DNA of 64,000 bases from CAYPNP01 sp964412195 (GCA_964412195.1 CAYPNP010000014.1:59993-123992); one strand, 5' to 3'; counted from the stretch's first letter, positions 1 through 9,243 are shown. Notes: generated from the letters alone by a model not told the origin. Numbers and translations: made by a program.

Positions 1-1
1 G

Positions 2-340
2 CACTGTCCCCGTGCCGACAAGCCGGGGTTCCTCACCATGGTGTTCTCCGTCGCCCTGGTCTTCGCCGGCGCGCTGGCCCGGATCCGGAGGGAGAAGGTC
101 GCCGCCGCCGATGTCCGGCTGGGGCTGCTGCTGGGAGTGCCCAACTTCTGCTCCACGATCTTCTTCATTCTGGCCCTGACGGCCATCCCCGGCATCGTCG
201 TGTTCCCGGTCAACGACATCGGAGTGGTCGTCATTTCCACGCTGGTCGGGATGGCGGTCTGGCATGAACGGCTCGATCCCGCCCGGCGCTGGGCCGTGGC
301 GTTGGCCCTCGCCTCGATCGCGCTGATCAACGTCCGCTGA
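2..340 (+). CDS. EamA/DMT-type transporter, C-terminal part (5' truncated by window edge)
   Basis: The reading frame is open from base 2, so this is the last 112 residues of a longer protein. It holds about three hydrophobic helices, including FCSTIFFILALTAIPGIVV and the closing segment WAVALALASIALINV. A small helix pair ending in a short 'G..VWHERL' loop before the final helix is typical of the second EamA repeat of drug/metabolite transporters, whose full length is about 300 residues. The substrate cannot be told. The family call rests on this hydrophobic pattern and the loop, so it is moderate. Confidence 0.55.
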   Translation, partial: HCPRADKPGFLTMVFSVALVFAGALARIRREKVAAADVRLGLLLGVPNFCSTIFFILALTAIPGIVVFPVNDIGVVVISTLVGMAVWHERLDPARRWAVALALASIALINVR

Positions 341-381
341 ATCCCCTCCGGACGCCCGTGCCCAGTACCCTCTCAAGGGCC

Positions 382-410
382 GTGACAGATCGCGGAACTT
401 CTGGTAGAAT
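382..410 (+). promoter_or_regulatory. Candidate sigma-70 promoter for the zinc-ribbon membrane protein
   Basis: GTGACA (382-387), a 17-bp spacer, then TAGAAT (405-410). This lies about 60 bp upstream of the ATG at 469, between it and the end of the transporter gene. Seen by eye only. Confidence 0.5.
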
Positions 411-468
411 TCCCCCCTTCGGGCGACCGGGCCCTGACCGAATTTTGCAAGGATCGTGACCAGCCGGA

Positions 469-1332
469 ATGCTCGCCATCTGCTCCAACTGTGAAAAACC
501 CATCGTGGTGGACGCCCCGGGGTGGAACCACTGCAAGTACTGCCAGCGGACGGTCTGGATTCCCGACCCGATGAATCCCGACGCGGCGCCTCCCCCACCG
601 CCCGCTCCCGCGCCGGTGCCGGAACCGGTCCGCGTTTTCGAGCCACCCTTCCCGGCCGCCACGCCGTCCCCCGCGGAGGGGGCCGCCCTGGAAATCCCGT
701 GGGAGCGGGCCGAGCCGGGGCGATGGACTCACCGGTTCTTCTCCACCCTCGGCGTCGTGCTGTTCCGCAGCCGCCGGACTTTCGCCGATCTGCCCGACAC
801 GCCGCGCACTTTCCACCTGATGGCGTACGGCACCCTCGTCATCACAATCGGCCTGTTCACCTATTTCCTGGTCCAGGCGTTTTCCTTCGCCGTCCTGGAA
901 GGGGCCGTCCGTGCCGGGGGTTCCGTCCCCTCCCCCGGCCCCTGGGTGACTGAAATGCTGCAGAGCATGAAAACCGCCAAGATGGACGCCCGCTTCTTCC
1001 TTCTTTCCTCCGCGCTTTCCCCGCTGATGGCCTGGATCCTGATCGCCTGCACCCACCAGCTCTTCAACGCCTGGTACTTCCTGCTCACCCGCCGGAAACC
1101 GGTGCCCGTGCACCGTCTCCAGCGCCTGGTCTGCTACTCCTACACCCCCTGGCTGTTCATCGCCCTGCCCCTGGTCGGGCTCTTCTGGTTCCTGGTCGTG
1201 CAGTACCGGGCGCTGCGGCAGGGCCTGCGGGTGTCCCGGGCCGCAGCCCTGCTGCTGATCACGGTGAACCTGCTGATCATCAATCTGCTGATGCAGTTCT
1301 GGATCATGGTCCACGCCGCGCTGCTCGCCTGA
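469..1332 (+). CDS. Zinc-ribbon/Yip1-like integral membrane protein
   Basis: 287 residues. The N-terminus has two CxxC knuckles (CSNC at about 5-8 and CKYC at about 22-25), a small zinc ribbon. A Pro/Ala-rich linker (about 40-70) follows, then a membrane domain with about four helices (roughly 118-145, 178-206, 224-248 and 261-287). This layout matches Yip1-domain proteins common in Acidobacteriota, whose role is not established. The next gene begins about 80 bp downstream on the same strand. ATG 469 was chosen because the zinc ribbon starts immediately after it. Confidence 0.6.
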   Translation: MLAICSNCEKPIVVDAPGWNHCKYCQRTVWIPDPMNPDAAPPPPPAPAPVPEPVRVFEPPFPAATPSPAEGAALEIPWERAEPGRWTHRFFSTLGVVLFRSRRTFADLPDTPRTFHLMAYGTLVITIGLFTYFLVQAFSFAVLEGAVRAGGSVPSPGPWVTEMLQSMKTAKMDARFFLLSSALSPLMAWILIACTHQLFNAWYFLLTRRKPVPVHRLQRLVCYSYTPWLFIALPLVGLFWFLVVQYRALRQGLRVSRAAALLLITVNLLIINLLMQFWIMVHAALLA

Positions 1333-1413
1333 GTGGGACGGCCATTCGAAAAATTTGGAACAAAAGATCCCCGCGGATCGTTGAATAACCCATCCTGGCC
1401 AAGGAGTCGTGGC

Positions 1414-3411
1414 ATGCACCATCCCGGACCGGCGCGCAGCCCCTGGATTCTGGCGTTGTGGGGCGCCCTCGCCGCCTGGCTCGCCGCCGCGGCGTCGCCC
1501 GCGGTGGACTACCGCATCGATGCGCGCCTGGATCCGGACAAGAAGGAGATCTCCGGCCGCGAGGTCCTCACCTGGACCAACTACGCCCCCGACCCGGTCG
1601 ACCGCCTGATGTTTCACCTGTACATGAACGCCTTCGCCGACAGGAATTCCACTTTTCTGTCGGAGAGCCGGACCTGGTGGGCCCGCGGGTCCAGTTTCAA
1701 TCCGAAGAGAGCGGGCGGCTGCGACGTCTGGAGCCTGGTCATCGACGGGATGGGAGACTTGTCCCGGTCGGTCCGCTTCGTCCAGCCCGACGACGGCAAC
1801 CGGACCGACCGGACGGTCATGGAGGTCCCCCTCCCCCGCCCCGTCCAACCTGGGGAGACGCTGGCCATCCGGATCCGCTTCCTCACCCGGCTGCCGGGCC
1901 TCGTCGCCCGCGCCGGCTGGACCGGCGACTTTTTCATGGCCGGCCAATGGTTCCCCAAGATCGGCGTCCTGGAACCGCCCGGCTGGCGGGGGGCCACGGC
2001 CACCCGCTGGAACTGCCACCAGTATCACAAGGAGAGCGAGTTCTACGCCAACTTCGGATCGTACGACGTCACGCTCACCCTGCCCAGCCGGTTCAAGGTG
2101 GGCGCCACCGGCCAGCGCGTCGGCATGACGGTGGATCCCAAGAAGAAGACCACGACCTACCGGTATGTCCAGGCCAACGTGCACGATTTCGCCTGGGCGG
2201 CCGATCCCGATTTCGTCGAGGTGACCGAACGGTTTTCGGGCGACCGGGACGTGCCCGAGGCGGAGCGTCGCTACTGGGCGGAAATCCTGGGCTGCCCGCC
2301 GCGGGACCTCCGCCTCCCCGACGTGACCATGATCCTGCTGATGAGCCCCGGCCACCGGGACCAGGCCGCGCTCCACGTGCGCACGCTCAAGGAGGCGATC
2401 CGCGGCTACGGCATGATGCTGGGGCCGTACCCCTACGAGACGATCACCCTGATCGATCCGCCCCCCGGCGGTGAAGCCTCCGGCGGGATGGAGTACCCCA
2501 CCCTCTTCACCGCGGGCACCCATTCCATCGTCAAGTTCTGGCCCTTCAACAAGATCCACATTGAAACCGTGGTCACACACGAGTACGGGCACAACTACTG
2601 GTACGGGATGGTGGGTTCCAACGAGTTCGAAGAGCCATGGCTGGACGAGGGGCTCAACAGCTTCAGCGAATCGGCTGTCCGCCACTCCCTGGATCCCGGC
2701 CGGCGCAGGCACGAATTGACGGCCGCACGCGGGATGGGCAGCTTCCAGGCTTATCGATCCGGATATCTCCTCTCTCTCCCATTGCACGATCCGCTGGACG
2801 ATTGGTCTTGGCGGTTCTATCCGGGGCAGTACGGCGTGAACACATATGACCGGCCCGTGGTCACCTTGTTGACCCTGCAAAAGCTCATGGGCCGGAAGAA
2901 GTTCTACCGCACGCTGCGCGATTTCCATCTCCGGTGGCGTTTCCGGCATCCCGACACGGCGGATTTCGTGGCGGCATTTTCGGCGGCCGGAGGGCCGGCG
3001 GCAGCGGCATTCCTGGACCAGGCCGTCCATACCGAGGCGGCGCTGGATTTCGCCGTTGACGAGGTGGACAACAGCGAACCGGCACCGAAGACCGGCGTCA
3101 TCCGAAGTTCCGTCCAGCTGAGCCGGAAAGGCACCATCCGGATGCCGGTGGACGTCCAGTTCCGGTTCGAGGACGGCCACACGGTCCGGAAGACCTGGCC
3201 GGCCGAGACCCGCTGGACCGTCTTCCGGTTCGAGGGGAAGTCTCCGCTCACCGAAGTCATTGTGGACCCCGAAACGCGGATCGCGCTGGACAGCAACCTC
3301 GCCAACAACTCGTGGGCGCACTTCCCGCCGCAGGATTACATCGGCCGATGGCGGGCTTTCTTTCAGGCCGGGTTGCAGCACCTGCTGCAGTTGTGCACCC
3401 TGCTGTCTTGA
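1414..3411 (+). CDS. Secreted M1-family (gluzincin) zinc metallopeptidase
   Basis: 665 residues from ATG 1414, which has AAGGAG seven bases upstream. An in-frame GTG at 1333 has no good ribosome site and would bury the signal peptide (hydrophobic run ILALWGALAAWLAAAASP). The zinc site is HEYGH (H389-H393) followed 18 residues later by E412 in the WLDEG motif, which is the exact HEXXH-X18-E spacing of M1 peptidases. GGMEY (just before residue 365) is the GAMEN-like substrate-binding motif. The protein is probably a periplasmic or extracellular aminopeptidase. The C-terminal 150 residues look like a beta-rich domain. A membrane-protein gene follows 16 bp downstream, suggesting co-transcription. 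Confidence 0.9.
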   Translation: MHHPGPARSPWILALWGALAAWLAAAASPAVDYRIDARLDPDKKEISGREVLTWTNYAPDPVDRLMFHLYMNAFADRNSTFLSESRTWWARGSSFNPKRAGGCDVWSLVIDGMGDLSRSVRFVQPDDGNRTDRTVMEVPLPRPVQPGETLAIRIRFLTRLPGLVARAGWTGDFFMAGQWFPKIGVLEPPGWRGATATRWNCHQYHKESEFYANFGSYDVTLTLPSRFKVGATGQRVGMTVDPKKKTTTYRYVQANVHDFAWAADPDFVEVTERFSGDRDVPEAERRYWAEILGCPPRDLRLPDVTMILLMSPGHRDQAALHVRTLKEAIRGYGMMLGPYPYETITLIDPPPGGEASGGMEYPTLFTAGTHSIVKFWPFNKIHIETVVTHEYGHNYWYGMVGSNEFEEPWLDEGLNSFSESAVRHSLDPGRRRHELTAARGMGSFQAYRSGYLLSLPLHDPLDDWSWRFYPGQYGVNTYDRPVVTLLTLQKLMGRKKFYRTLRDFHLRWRFRHPDTADFVAAFSAAGGPAAAAFLDQAVHTEAALDFAVDEVDNSEPAPKTGVIRSSVQLSRKGTIRMPVDVQFRFEDGHTVRKTWPAETRWTVFRFEGKSPLTEVIVDPETRIALDSNLANNSWAHFPPQDYIGRWRAFFQAGLQHLLQLCTLLS

Positions 3412-3427
3412 AGAGGAGCGCCACCGC

Positions 3428-4423
3428 ATGAACACCAAATCAATCCTTCGCACCACCGGCTCCCTCGCCGCTTTCCTCTACGCCGCGTCCCTCCTGCTCA
3501 CCTGGCCATCGGCCGGCGTGTTCGGTGGCGCCTTGAACCGCTTCGCCGGCGCCTCCCTGTTCCCCGCCCCCCTGGGCGGCGGCGATATTTTCTTCCTGAG
3601 CGAGTTCTGGCCCAACGCCCGGGCCAGCCTGGCGATGGTGTCCTACACCCTACTCCCGCTGGTGGTGGTGTACGTTCTACTACAGATCGTCAGCAGCGCC
3701 GGGATCATGGCGGCCTTCTCCCGGCCGGATCCGGACCGGGCCCTCCCCGCCTTCGCCGTCGGCACGGTCCGCCTGGGCCCCCGATTTTTCCTGCTCTTCC
3801 TGGTCATGCTGCCGGCGTATGCCCTGAGCGTTTTCATCTTCTGCGTGCCGGGCCTGATCATCAGCGTATTCATCCGGGAAGGGTCCTCGGAGATGGCGCC
3901 GATCTACATGGGCATTCTGTTCGCTTTTCTGGGCGGTTGCGGGCTGGCGGCGGGCCAGGTGTACCATTATTCGGCCAAAGCCGCGTTGGCCTGGCGGACG
4001 ACCCGACTGGTACGGTCCCTGGCCCTGCCCTGGCTGCTCGGGTGGGCCTATTGGCGGCGGATGATCCTCCGCTACCTGGCGGTCATTCTGGGAGGAGGCG
4101 CCGTGGCGGCTCTTCTCACCGCCGCGGCCGCCCGCCTGCCGGGTGCCGTCCCGGCGATCCTGCTGCTGCAGCTCGGGGTCTTCGCCCACATCGCCGCCCG
4201 GATCCTTCTCCACGGGCTGTTCTCCAGGGAAGTGACCCGGCGCCTCGAGGCGAAGGAAACGGCCCGGGCGGCGGCCATCCCGGCGGCGCCCCTCCCCGAA
4301 ACGGTCTTCGAGGAACCGCCGACGGAGGGAACCGACTTTCCTGCCGCTCCCGACATCCTATCTTCGAATGAAGGCACGGCGGCGGAGGTCCCGCCTCCCG
4401 CCGAACCTTTTCCGGGAACCTGA
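3428..4423 (+). CDS. Polytopic membrane protein of unknown function
   Basis: 331 residues from ATG 3428, preceded by AAGAGGAG. About six hydrophobic helices, including segments near residues 10-28, 75-96, 117-140 and 152-178, followed by a Pro/Glu-rich cytoplasmic-looking tail (the last 70 residues, rich in EEPP and PPPAEP). I do not recognise a family. It lies 16 bp after the M1 peptidase and 23 bp before the sigma factor gene, so it may be in the same transcript. Confidence 0.6.
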   Translation: MNTKSILRTTGSLAAFLYAASLLLTWPSAGVFGGALNRFAGASLFPAPLGGGDIFFLSEFWPNARASLAMVSYTLLPLVVVYVLLQIVSSAGIMAAFSRPDPDRALPAFAVGTVRLGPRFFLLFLVMLPAYALSVFIFCVPGLIISVFIREGSSEMAPIYMGILFAFLGGCGLAAGQVYHYSAKAALAWRTTRLVRSLALPWLLGWAYWRRMILRYLAVILGGGAVAALLTAAAARLPGAVPAILLLQLGVFAHIAARILLHGLFSREVTRRLEAKETARAAAIPAAPLPETVFEEPPTEGTDFPAAPDILSSNEGTAAEVPPPAEPFPGT

Positions 4424-4446
4424 TCCGCCTTCGGGCGTATCAACCG

Positions 4447-5130
4447 GTGTGGGACGAAGGAATACCGGTTGATGGCGCAGCGATGGCTTCGGGAATGACA
4501 CAATTGAGCAACGTGACCCAGGCAAACGGCCGGATGCCGCACGACGACAACAGCTTGATGATGCGGGCGCGCAATGGGAGCGAGGACGCTTTCATGGAGC
4601 TGGTGTCGCGGTACAAGAACCCGATGGTGGGTTACATCTACCGGCTGACCGGGAACTACGAGACCGCCGTCGACCTGGCCCAGGACCTCTTCGTCAAGGT
4701 ATTTCAAAACATCCACCGGTACGATCCCGGCCTGAAGTTTTCGACTTGGATCTACAAGATCGCCACCAACCTCGCCATCGACGAGATCCGCCGGCGCAAG
4801 CGGCGGCCGGTGGCCGACCTGCCCCCCGACGCCGCCCGGCTTTCCGACAGCCATCCGTCGGACCACGACCCGTACTTCGTCCCCCGCGCCAACCCGGAGC
4901 AGCAGGTCCTGGACCGGGAGGTGCAGCGCCACCTCTTCGCCGCGCTGCAGGGCCTCGATCCGGAGAACCGCCAGCTCTTCCTGCTCAAGGAGGTCGAGCA
5001 GCTGCCCCTGGAGGAAATCAGCCGCATGACCGGGCTGAAGGTCGGGACCCTGAAATCCCGCCTCTTCCGGATCCGCGGCGAGCTGAAAGAACGTTTGAGC
5101 GCGTACCTTCACCGAGGAATGCCCGTATGA
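4447..5130 (+). CDS. ECF-type RNA polymerase sigma factor
   Basis: Up to 227 residues. Region 2 is clear: AVDLAQDLFVKVFQNIHRY followed by FSTWIYKIATNLAIDEIRRRKRR. Region 4 is an HTH with LPLEEISRMTGLKVGTLKSRLFR. There is no region 1 or 3, as expected for ECF sigmas. The start is uncertain: GTG 4447, ATG 4483 and ATG 4495 are in frame and none has a strong ribosome site. ATG 4495 (MTQLSN) would give a family-typical length. The stop overlaps the start of the anti-sigma gene (ATGA at 5127), so translation is coupled. Confidence 0.9.
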   Translation: MWDEGIPVDGAAMASGMTQLSNVTQANGRMPHDDNSLMMRARNGSEDAFMELVSRYKNPMVGYIYRLTGNYETAVDLAQDLFVKVFQNIHRYDPGLKFSTWIYKIATNLAIDEIRRRKRRPVADLPPDAARLSDSHPSDHDPYFVPRANPEQQVLDREVQRHLFAALQGLDPENRQLFLLKEVEQLPLEEISRMTGLKVGTLKSRLFRIRGELKERLSAYLHRGMPV

Positions 5131-5702
5131 ACTGCACCGACGTCCAACCCCTCATCGACGATTACGCCGCCGGCGCGCTGGGCGCCGAGTCTGCGCGCGG
5201 CGTCCGGGCGCACCTGGCCGGGTGCCCGCGCTGCCGGGAGGCCCTCCGCGAGGAGGAGCTGTTCCGGAAAGCCGTGTCCGGCCTGCCCGCCGTCTCCGCG
5301 CCGGACGATTTCGAGGACCGGCTCCGGCAGCGGATCTTACGCGGCGCTCCCGCCGCGTTCCCGGCCCCTCCGGCCAAAAAGGCCGTGCCCTGGATGCGGG
5401 CCCTGCTGGTGGCGGCGTCCCTGCTTCTGGCCATCGGCCTGGTCTGGATGTTCCGCCCCGCCGTGACGCCTCCCGACGGCGGGGTCTCCACGGTCGCGGA
5501 ACGCTCCGGCGCCGTCACGCCGAGTGAGATCGTCATCCCCCTGCCAGCGGCCGCCAAGGATCCCGCCGCCGGCGACCCCGTGCGCTTCGTGACCAAGGAG
5601 GTGGGCACGGGCAACGATATGTACGTCGAGATGCCCGCCCGCTACAACGTGAGCGACCTTCGGCAGATGGATTCGTATTACCTGCAGGAGGTCAGCCACT
5701 GA
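5127..5702 (+). CDS. Anti-sigma factor with zinc-finger (zf-HC2-like) domain
   Basis: 191 residues, overlapping the sigma gene stop by four bases. The N-terminal segment has the HxxxCxxC zinc motif of ZAS anti-sigma factors (HLAGCPRC, about residues 32-39). A single membrane helix (WMRALLVAASLLLAIGLVWMF, about 90-110) follows, then a periplasmic domain of about 80 residues. It is inferred to sequester the upstream ECF sigma at the membrane until a periplasmic signal releases it. Confidence 0.85.
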   Translation: MNCTDVQPLIDDYAAGALGAESARGVRAHLAGCPRCREALREEELFRKAVSGLPAVSAPDDFEDRLRQRILRGAPAAFPAPPAKKAVPWMRALLVAASLLLAIGLVWMFRPAVTPPDGGVSTVAERSGAVTPSEIVIPLPAAAKDPAAGDPVRFVTKEVGTGNDMYVEMPARYNVSDLRQMDSYYLQEVSH

Positions 5703-5703
5703 G

Positions 5704-7134
5704 ATGAGCCGAACGATGCTCCCCCTCCGGACATTCAGCGCTTCCCTGGTTCTCCTGCTGGCCCTGGCGGCGGAGACCCCGGCCGCCTCCCCCACGCCAG
5801 GCCCCGTCCTGCCCGTTGTCCCCGTCCGCATTTCCCGCGTCGTGGCCGGCTTCCCCTGGGCGTTCGACGCCGGTTCCCGGCCGCCGAGCGTCCTCGGCTT
5901 GGAGGGCTCCGTACTGGACAGCTCGACCCACCTGACGCTGCGGGAAGACATCGTCCTGCCGGGCGTGATCTGGCGGGATTCCTCCGTGGTCGTGGTGGGC
6001 CTCCATTGGCTGTGGTCCAACGATCCGGATGCCCAGATCGACCTTGGCGCCCTGCCCCCCGACGCCGCGCCGATCCCCTATGCCTCGGTCGGCATGGATG
6101 AACGAATCGGGCTGATGGTGGCGGAGCCGGCCGATGCCACGCTCCGGCTGCCGCCCGCCAGCCTCCGCCTCCCGGCCGTCACCCAGACCCTGCCGGAGGA
6201 CAAGCGGCTGGTCTGCACCGCCGGCGGCCCGTCCTTCCGTCTGATCCCGGTCTCACCCGGCGCCGGCCGCACCCTCGTTCCGCCCCCGGGGGCGGACGTC
6301 CCGCCGCTGCTGTCGCCCGTGTTCACCGTCCAGGGCCGGTTCGACGGCTTCTGCCTGCCCTTCACGCCGGCCGGGGGCCCCGCCGGCAGCTGGGAGTGGA
6401 TCCCGGCCGAGGAAGTCTCGAAGCGGATCCAGTTCGTAGCCGCCAATCACGCCAACCTCTCCTCCGGGTACCTGGGGGTGTTCTTCGGCGTGGAGGACCT
6501 GGACATGCCGGAGACCACGGTCTACCTGCGGGGCATCGTGCCGGGTTCTCCCGCAGAAACGGGCGGCCTGGAGGCCGGCGACATCCTGTCCCGCATCGAC
6601 GGCCGGCCCGTCCGCTCCCCCCGGCAGGCGGTGCAGCTGCTGCGCAACCTGGGCCCCGACGACAAGGTGAAAGTCGACCTGGTCCGGGACGGCCAGGTGC
6701 AGCGGCGGACGGTCACCCTGGGCAAGCGGATGCCGGATCCCGCCCCGGTCGACGAAATCGTCCGGTTCCAGCTGCCGCGGATCCGCGAGGTCGCCCTGGA
6801 GCGGCTCCGCGTCAATCCCATGCCGGCCGTGCCCACCGGGCTGGACGCCAATCCCACCATGGGCATCTTCCTGCGGAACGCCTCGGCGCCGCTCCGGGAG
6901 GCCATGGGGTGGAAGGGCACCGAGTGTGCCCTGGTCGCGCTCGTGCTGCCCGGCTTCCCGGCCGCGCTGGCCGGCCTGCAGGCGGGCGACCTGCTGCTGG
7001 ACATCGACGGGCGGCCGGTGACGCAGGTGTCCGACGTGTCCTCCCTGCTGCGGTCGCGGCAGAAGGGGCAGACCGTTCCGATCCGCTACTTCCGCCAGGG
7101 GCGCGTCCGCTCCGCCACCGTCACCCTGCGGTAA
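5704..7134 (+). CDS. Exported protein with two PDZ domains
   Basis: 476 residues starting one base after the anti-sigma stop. It has an N-terminal signal peptide (TFSASLVLLLALAAETPAA). Residues about 30-240 form a beta-rich domain of unknown type. PDZ1 is at about 255-343 (GLEAGDILSRIDGRPV) and PDZ2 at about 385-476 (GLQAGDLLLDIDGRPV). I see no GNSGG serine-protease motif, so this is not a DegP-type protease, although the layout (beta domain plus two PDZ) resembles one. From its place it could take part in signalling to the anti-sigma factor, as PDZ proteins do in sigma-E systems. That is inference only. Confidence 0.75.
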   Translation: MSRTMLPLRTFSASLVLLLALAAETPAASPTPGPVLPVVPVRISRVVAGFPWAFDAGSRPPSVLGLEGSVLDSSTHLTLREDIVLPGVIWRDSSVVVVGLHWLWSNDPDAQIDLGALPPDAAPIPYASVGMDERIGLMVAEPADATLRLPPASLRLPAVTQTLPEDKRLVCTAGGPSFRLIPVSPGAGRTLVPPPGADVPPLLSPVFTVQGRFDGFCLPFTPAGGPAGSWEWIPAEEVSKRIQFVAANHANLSSGYLGVFFGVEDLDMPETTVYLRGIVPGSPAETGGLEAGDILSRIDGRPVRSPRQAVQLLRNLGPDDKVKVDLVRDGQVQRRTVTLGKRMPDPAPVDEIVRFQLPRIREVALERLRVNPMPAVPTGLDANPTMGIFLRNASAPLREAMGWKGTECALVALVLPGFPAALAGLQAGDLLLDIDGRPVTQVSDVSSLLRSRQKGQTVPIRYFRQGRVRSATVTLR

Positions 7135-7345
7135 TTGAACCGCAAAGACGCAAAGAACGCCAAGAAAAGCCTTTATAATAGGCAGGTATGCTTCTCTCTT
7201 TTCAAGTAATAGCTGAAAAAAAATCCCCTCTTCGGATTGAGTGACCGTAGAGGAGATTTTGGTTTGGAACCTACAGCAGGATTGCCTTCGCGTCCTTCGC
7301 GCCTTGGCGGTTCAATTTTCCGCTTGCGCCTTTGCGGTTCAATTA
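7135..7345. repeat. Inverted CGCAAAG-type repeat between convergent genes
   Basis: The left copy starts at 7135 (TTGAACCGCAAAGACGCAAA...). The right side (7289-7345) carries the reverse complement twice (..CCTTTGCGGTTCAATTA). Both flanking genes end within one or two bases of the motif TTGAACCGCAAAG. The junction could fold as a long hairpin and act as a bidirectional terminator. A related single copy lies at 63953-63990. Confidence 0.75.
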
Positions 7346-8599
7346 TCAGGTGCCGGCGGAATAGTCGTTGAGGTAGTGGAGTTGCTCCTCGGTCAGGGTG
7401 TCGATGTCGATGCCCATGGTTCCCAGCTTGAACCGGGCGATCTCCTGGTCCTGCTCCGCCGGGATATCGTGGACGTCCTTGGACAGTTTCTTCCCTTCCT
7501 GGGCCAGCCGGACCATGCTCATGAACTGGTTGGCGAAGCTCATGTCCATGACCTCGGAGGGGTGCCCCTCGGCGGCGGCCAGGTTCACCAGGCGCCCCTT
7601 GGCCAGGAGGTAGACCCGCCGGCCGTCGGCCAGGAGGTGCTCCTCGTTGTTGGGCCGGATCTCGGTGATGCTTTTGCTCAGCGTCTCCAGGTCAGGGATG
7701 TTCACCTCGCAGTCGTAGTGGCCGGTGTTGCACACGATGGCGCCGTCCTTCATCCGCTCGAAGTGGCGCTTGACGATGACGTCCTTGACGCCGGTGGCGG
7801 TGATGAAGATGTCGCCCAGCGCGGCCGCCTCGTCCATGGGCATGACCCGGAAGCCGTCCAGCATGGCCTTGAGGGCCGCGGTCGGCTTGACCTCGGTCAC
7901 GACGACATTGGCGCCCAGGCCGCGGGCCCGGATGGCGCAGCCCTTGCCGCAGTGCCCGTAGCCGGCCACCACGAAGGTCTTGCCGGCCAGCAGGACGCTG
8001 GTGGCCCGCAGGATGCCGTCCAGCGAGGACTGGCCGGTGCCGTAAACGTTGTCGAAGTCCCACTTGGTCTCGGCGTCGTTGACGGCGATGACCGGGTAGA
8101 GCAGCTTGCCGGCCCGGCCCATGGCGCGCAGGCGGTGGACGCCGGTGGTGGTCTCCTCGGTGCCGCCGATGATGGTGGAGGCCAGCTCGGGATGCTTGTT
8201 GTGGACCGTGAAGATCAGGTCGGCGCCGTCGTCCAGGGTCAGGGTCGGCTTGAACTCCAGGGTCTTGTCGATGCACCAGTAGAACTCCTCCACGTTCATG
8301 CCGTGCCAGGCGTAGATGGAGATCCCGTCGGCGGCCAGGGCGGCGGCCACGTCGTCCTGGGTGGAGAGCGGGTTGCAACCGCTCCAGGAAACTTCGGCAC
8401 CGGCGGCGCGCAGGGTGCCCACCAGCACGGCCGTCTCCTTGGTCACGTGCAGGCAGCCGGCGATGCGCATCCCCTTGAGGGGCATGGATTTGGAATACTT
8501 CTCCCGCAGTGCCATCAGCACGGGCATGCGCGACTCGGCCCAGCGGACCTTGAGCTTCCCCTGCTCCGCCAGCCCGATATCCTTGATCTTGTAGTTCAC
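7346..8599 (-). CDS. ahcY: Adenosylhomocysteinase (S-adenosyl-L-homocysteine hydrolase)
   Basis: 417 residues from GTG 8599 (VNYKIKDIGLAEQG), chosen because GGGAGG lies about seven bases upstream; an in-frame upstream ATG lacks such a site. The enzyme hydrolyses S-adenosylhomocysteine to adenosine and homocysteine in the methyl cycle. The NAD-binding signature GYGHCGKGCA and the family blocks CLHVTKETAVL, HGMNVEEFYWCI and NDAETKWDFDN are present. The length and the C-terminal EEQLHYLNDYSAGT match the short bacterial/archaeal form that lacks the roughly 40-residue insertion of longer enzymes. The adenosine deaminase gene at 52386 could use one of its products, but is far away. No SAH riboswitch was recognised upstream. 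Confidence 0.97.
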   Translation of the reverse strand: MNYKIKDIGLAEQGKLKVRWAESRMPVLMALREKYSKSMPLKGMRIAGCLHVTKETAVLVGTLRAAGAEVSWSGCNPLSTQDDVAAALAADGISIYAWHGMNVEEFYWCIDKTLEFKPTLTLDDGADLIFTVHNKHPELASTIIGGTEETTTGVHRLRAMGRAGKLLYPVIAVNDAETKWDFDNVYGTGQSSLDGILRATSVLLAGKTFVVAGYGHCGKGCAIRARGLGANVVVTEVKPTAALKAMLDGFRVMPMDEAAALGDIFITATGVKDVIVKRHFERMKDGAIVCNTGHYDCEVNIPDLETLSKSITEIRPNNEEHLLADGRRVYLLAKGRLVNLAAAEGHPSEVMDMSFANQFMSMVRLAQEGKKLSKDVHDIPAEQDQEIARFKLGTMGIDIDTLTEEQLHYLNDYSAGT

Positions 8600-9243
8600 G
8601 GTGTTTCCTCCCGTCGAAGTTGAATTGGTAAGGATATCCACTTTCCCCCTGCCGATCAAGCGTAGATTCTCCCCCGCCCTCTTTTCATGCTCGCAATCGA
8701 AATCGTGTTCGACGATTGACTTTAGTGATATCGCTCATGACGGCAGATTTTCACACTGAATGATCGATTGTTCTTCATGATCGTGAGCGGCTGTTCCACG
8801 AACCTCCCCATCGAGAACGATGATGCAGCGCGCTTTACCATTCCACTCATTGCCGTTGACAAGGGAGCGCGTCACTCTTCATGATTGCCTATTGAATTTA
8901 CATTCTTGTCGGAGTATTATTTTCAATAATTAGATGCATTCGCTAAGGGCCGTCGGCAAGGGGAGATGACCAGATGAACCTCCCCCATGAATCACAGGCG
9001 GGAATCGCGCGTAATCTTCGTTTCTCCTCCCTTCCAGGAAAGGACCGTGGTGGAGGTCTCTTCCCCTCCCCAGAAAAAGGCGCTCCCAGCCCAATAGTAG
9101 AAATCGAAGTTTTCTTAAAGAGATAGTCTTCAGGAGGGTTTAAGAATCGCCCGGCAATATCGCGGGACAAAGCGCTCCTGACCGGGTACGGCAAGATCAT
9201 CGAATTCAATGAGGCGTCCTGCCCGTTTGGAACAGGAGGGGTT
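8600..9243. other. Divergent intergenic region, no gene
   Basis: 644 bp between ahcY (-) and the first receptor gene (+). It is clearly more AT-rich than the flanks. Besides the candidate sigma-70 promoter at 8892-8920 it holds two copies of a TTCATGAT(C/T)G word (about 8772 and 8877). No credible coding frame, RNA gene or sigma-54 promoter was found. Confidence 0.6.
8892..8920 (+). promoter_or_regulatory. Candidate sigma-70 promoter for the first TonB-dependent receptor
   Basis: TTGAAT (8892-8897), a 17-bp spacer, then TATTAT (8915-8920). If used, the leader to the ATG at 9244 would be about 315 nt, which is long. Alternative promoters nearer the gene are not obvious. Confidence 0.45.

Noticed and set aside
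373..3456. Very long reverse frame opposite the M1 peptidase region
   Set aside because: High GC makes antisense frames long; its translation is low-complexity, rich in Gly/Arg/Asp/Val, with no domain, while the plus strand codes a complete M1 peptidase. The same holds for long frames opposite the tricorn gene (38752-42141), receptor 2/kinase 2 (22634-25477) and add/radical SAM (52242-54947).
8600..8760. SAH riboswitch before ahcY
   Set aside because: I looked for the conserved SAH-riboswitch core in the leader on the minus strand and did not find it; the GTG start lies right after a normal ribosome site.
9136..9151. GG-N10-GC upstream of receptor 1 as a sigma-54 promoter
   Set aside because: Only the two dinucleotides match; the -24 box reads AGGGTTT instead of TGGCA, and no upstream dyad lies near -126. 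In GC-rich DNA this is expected by chance.
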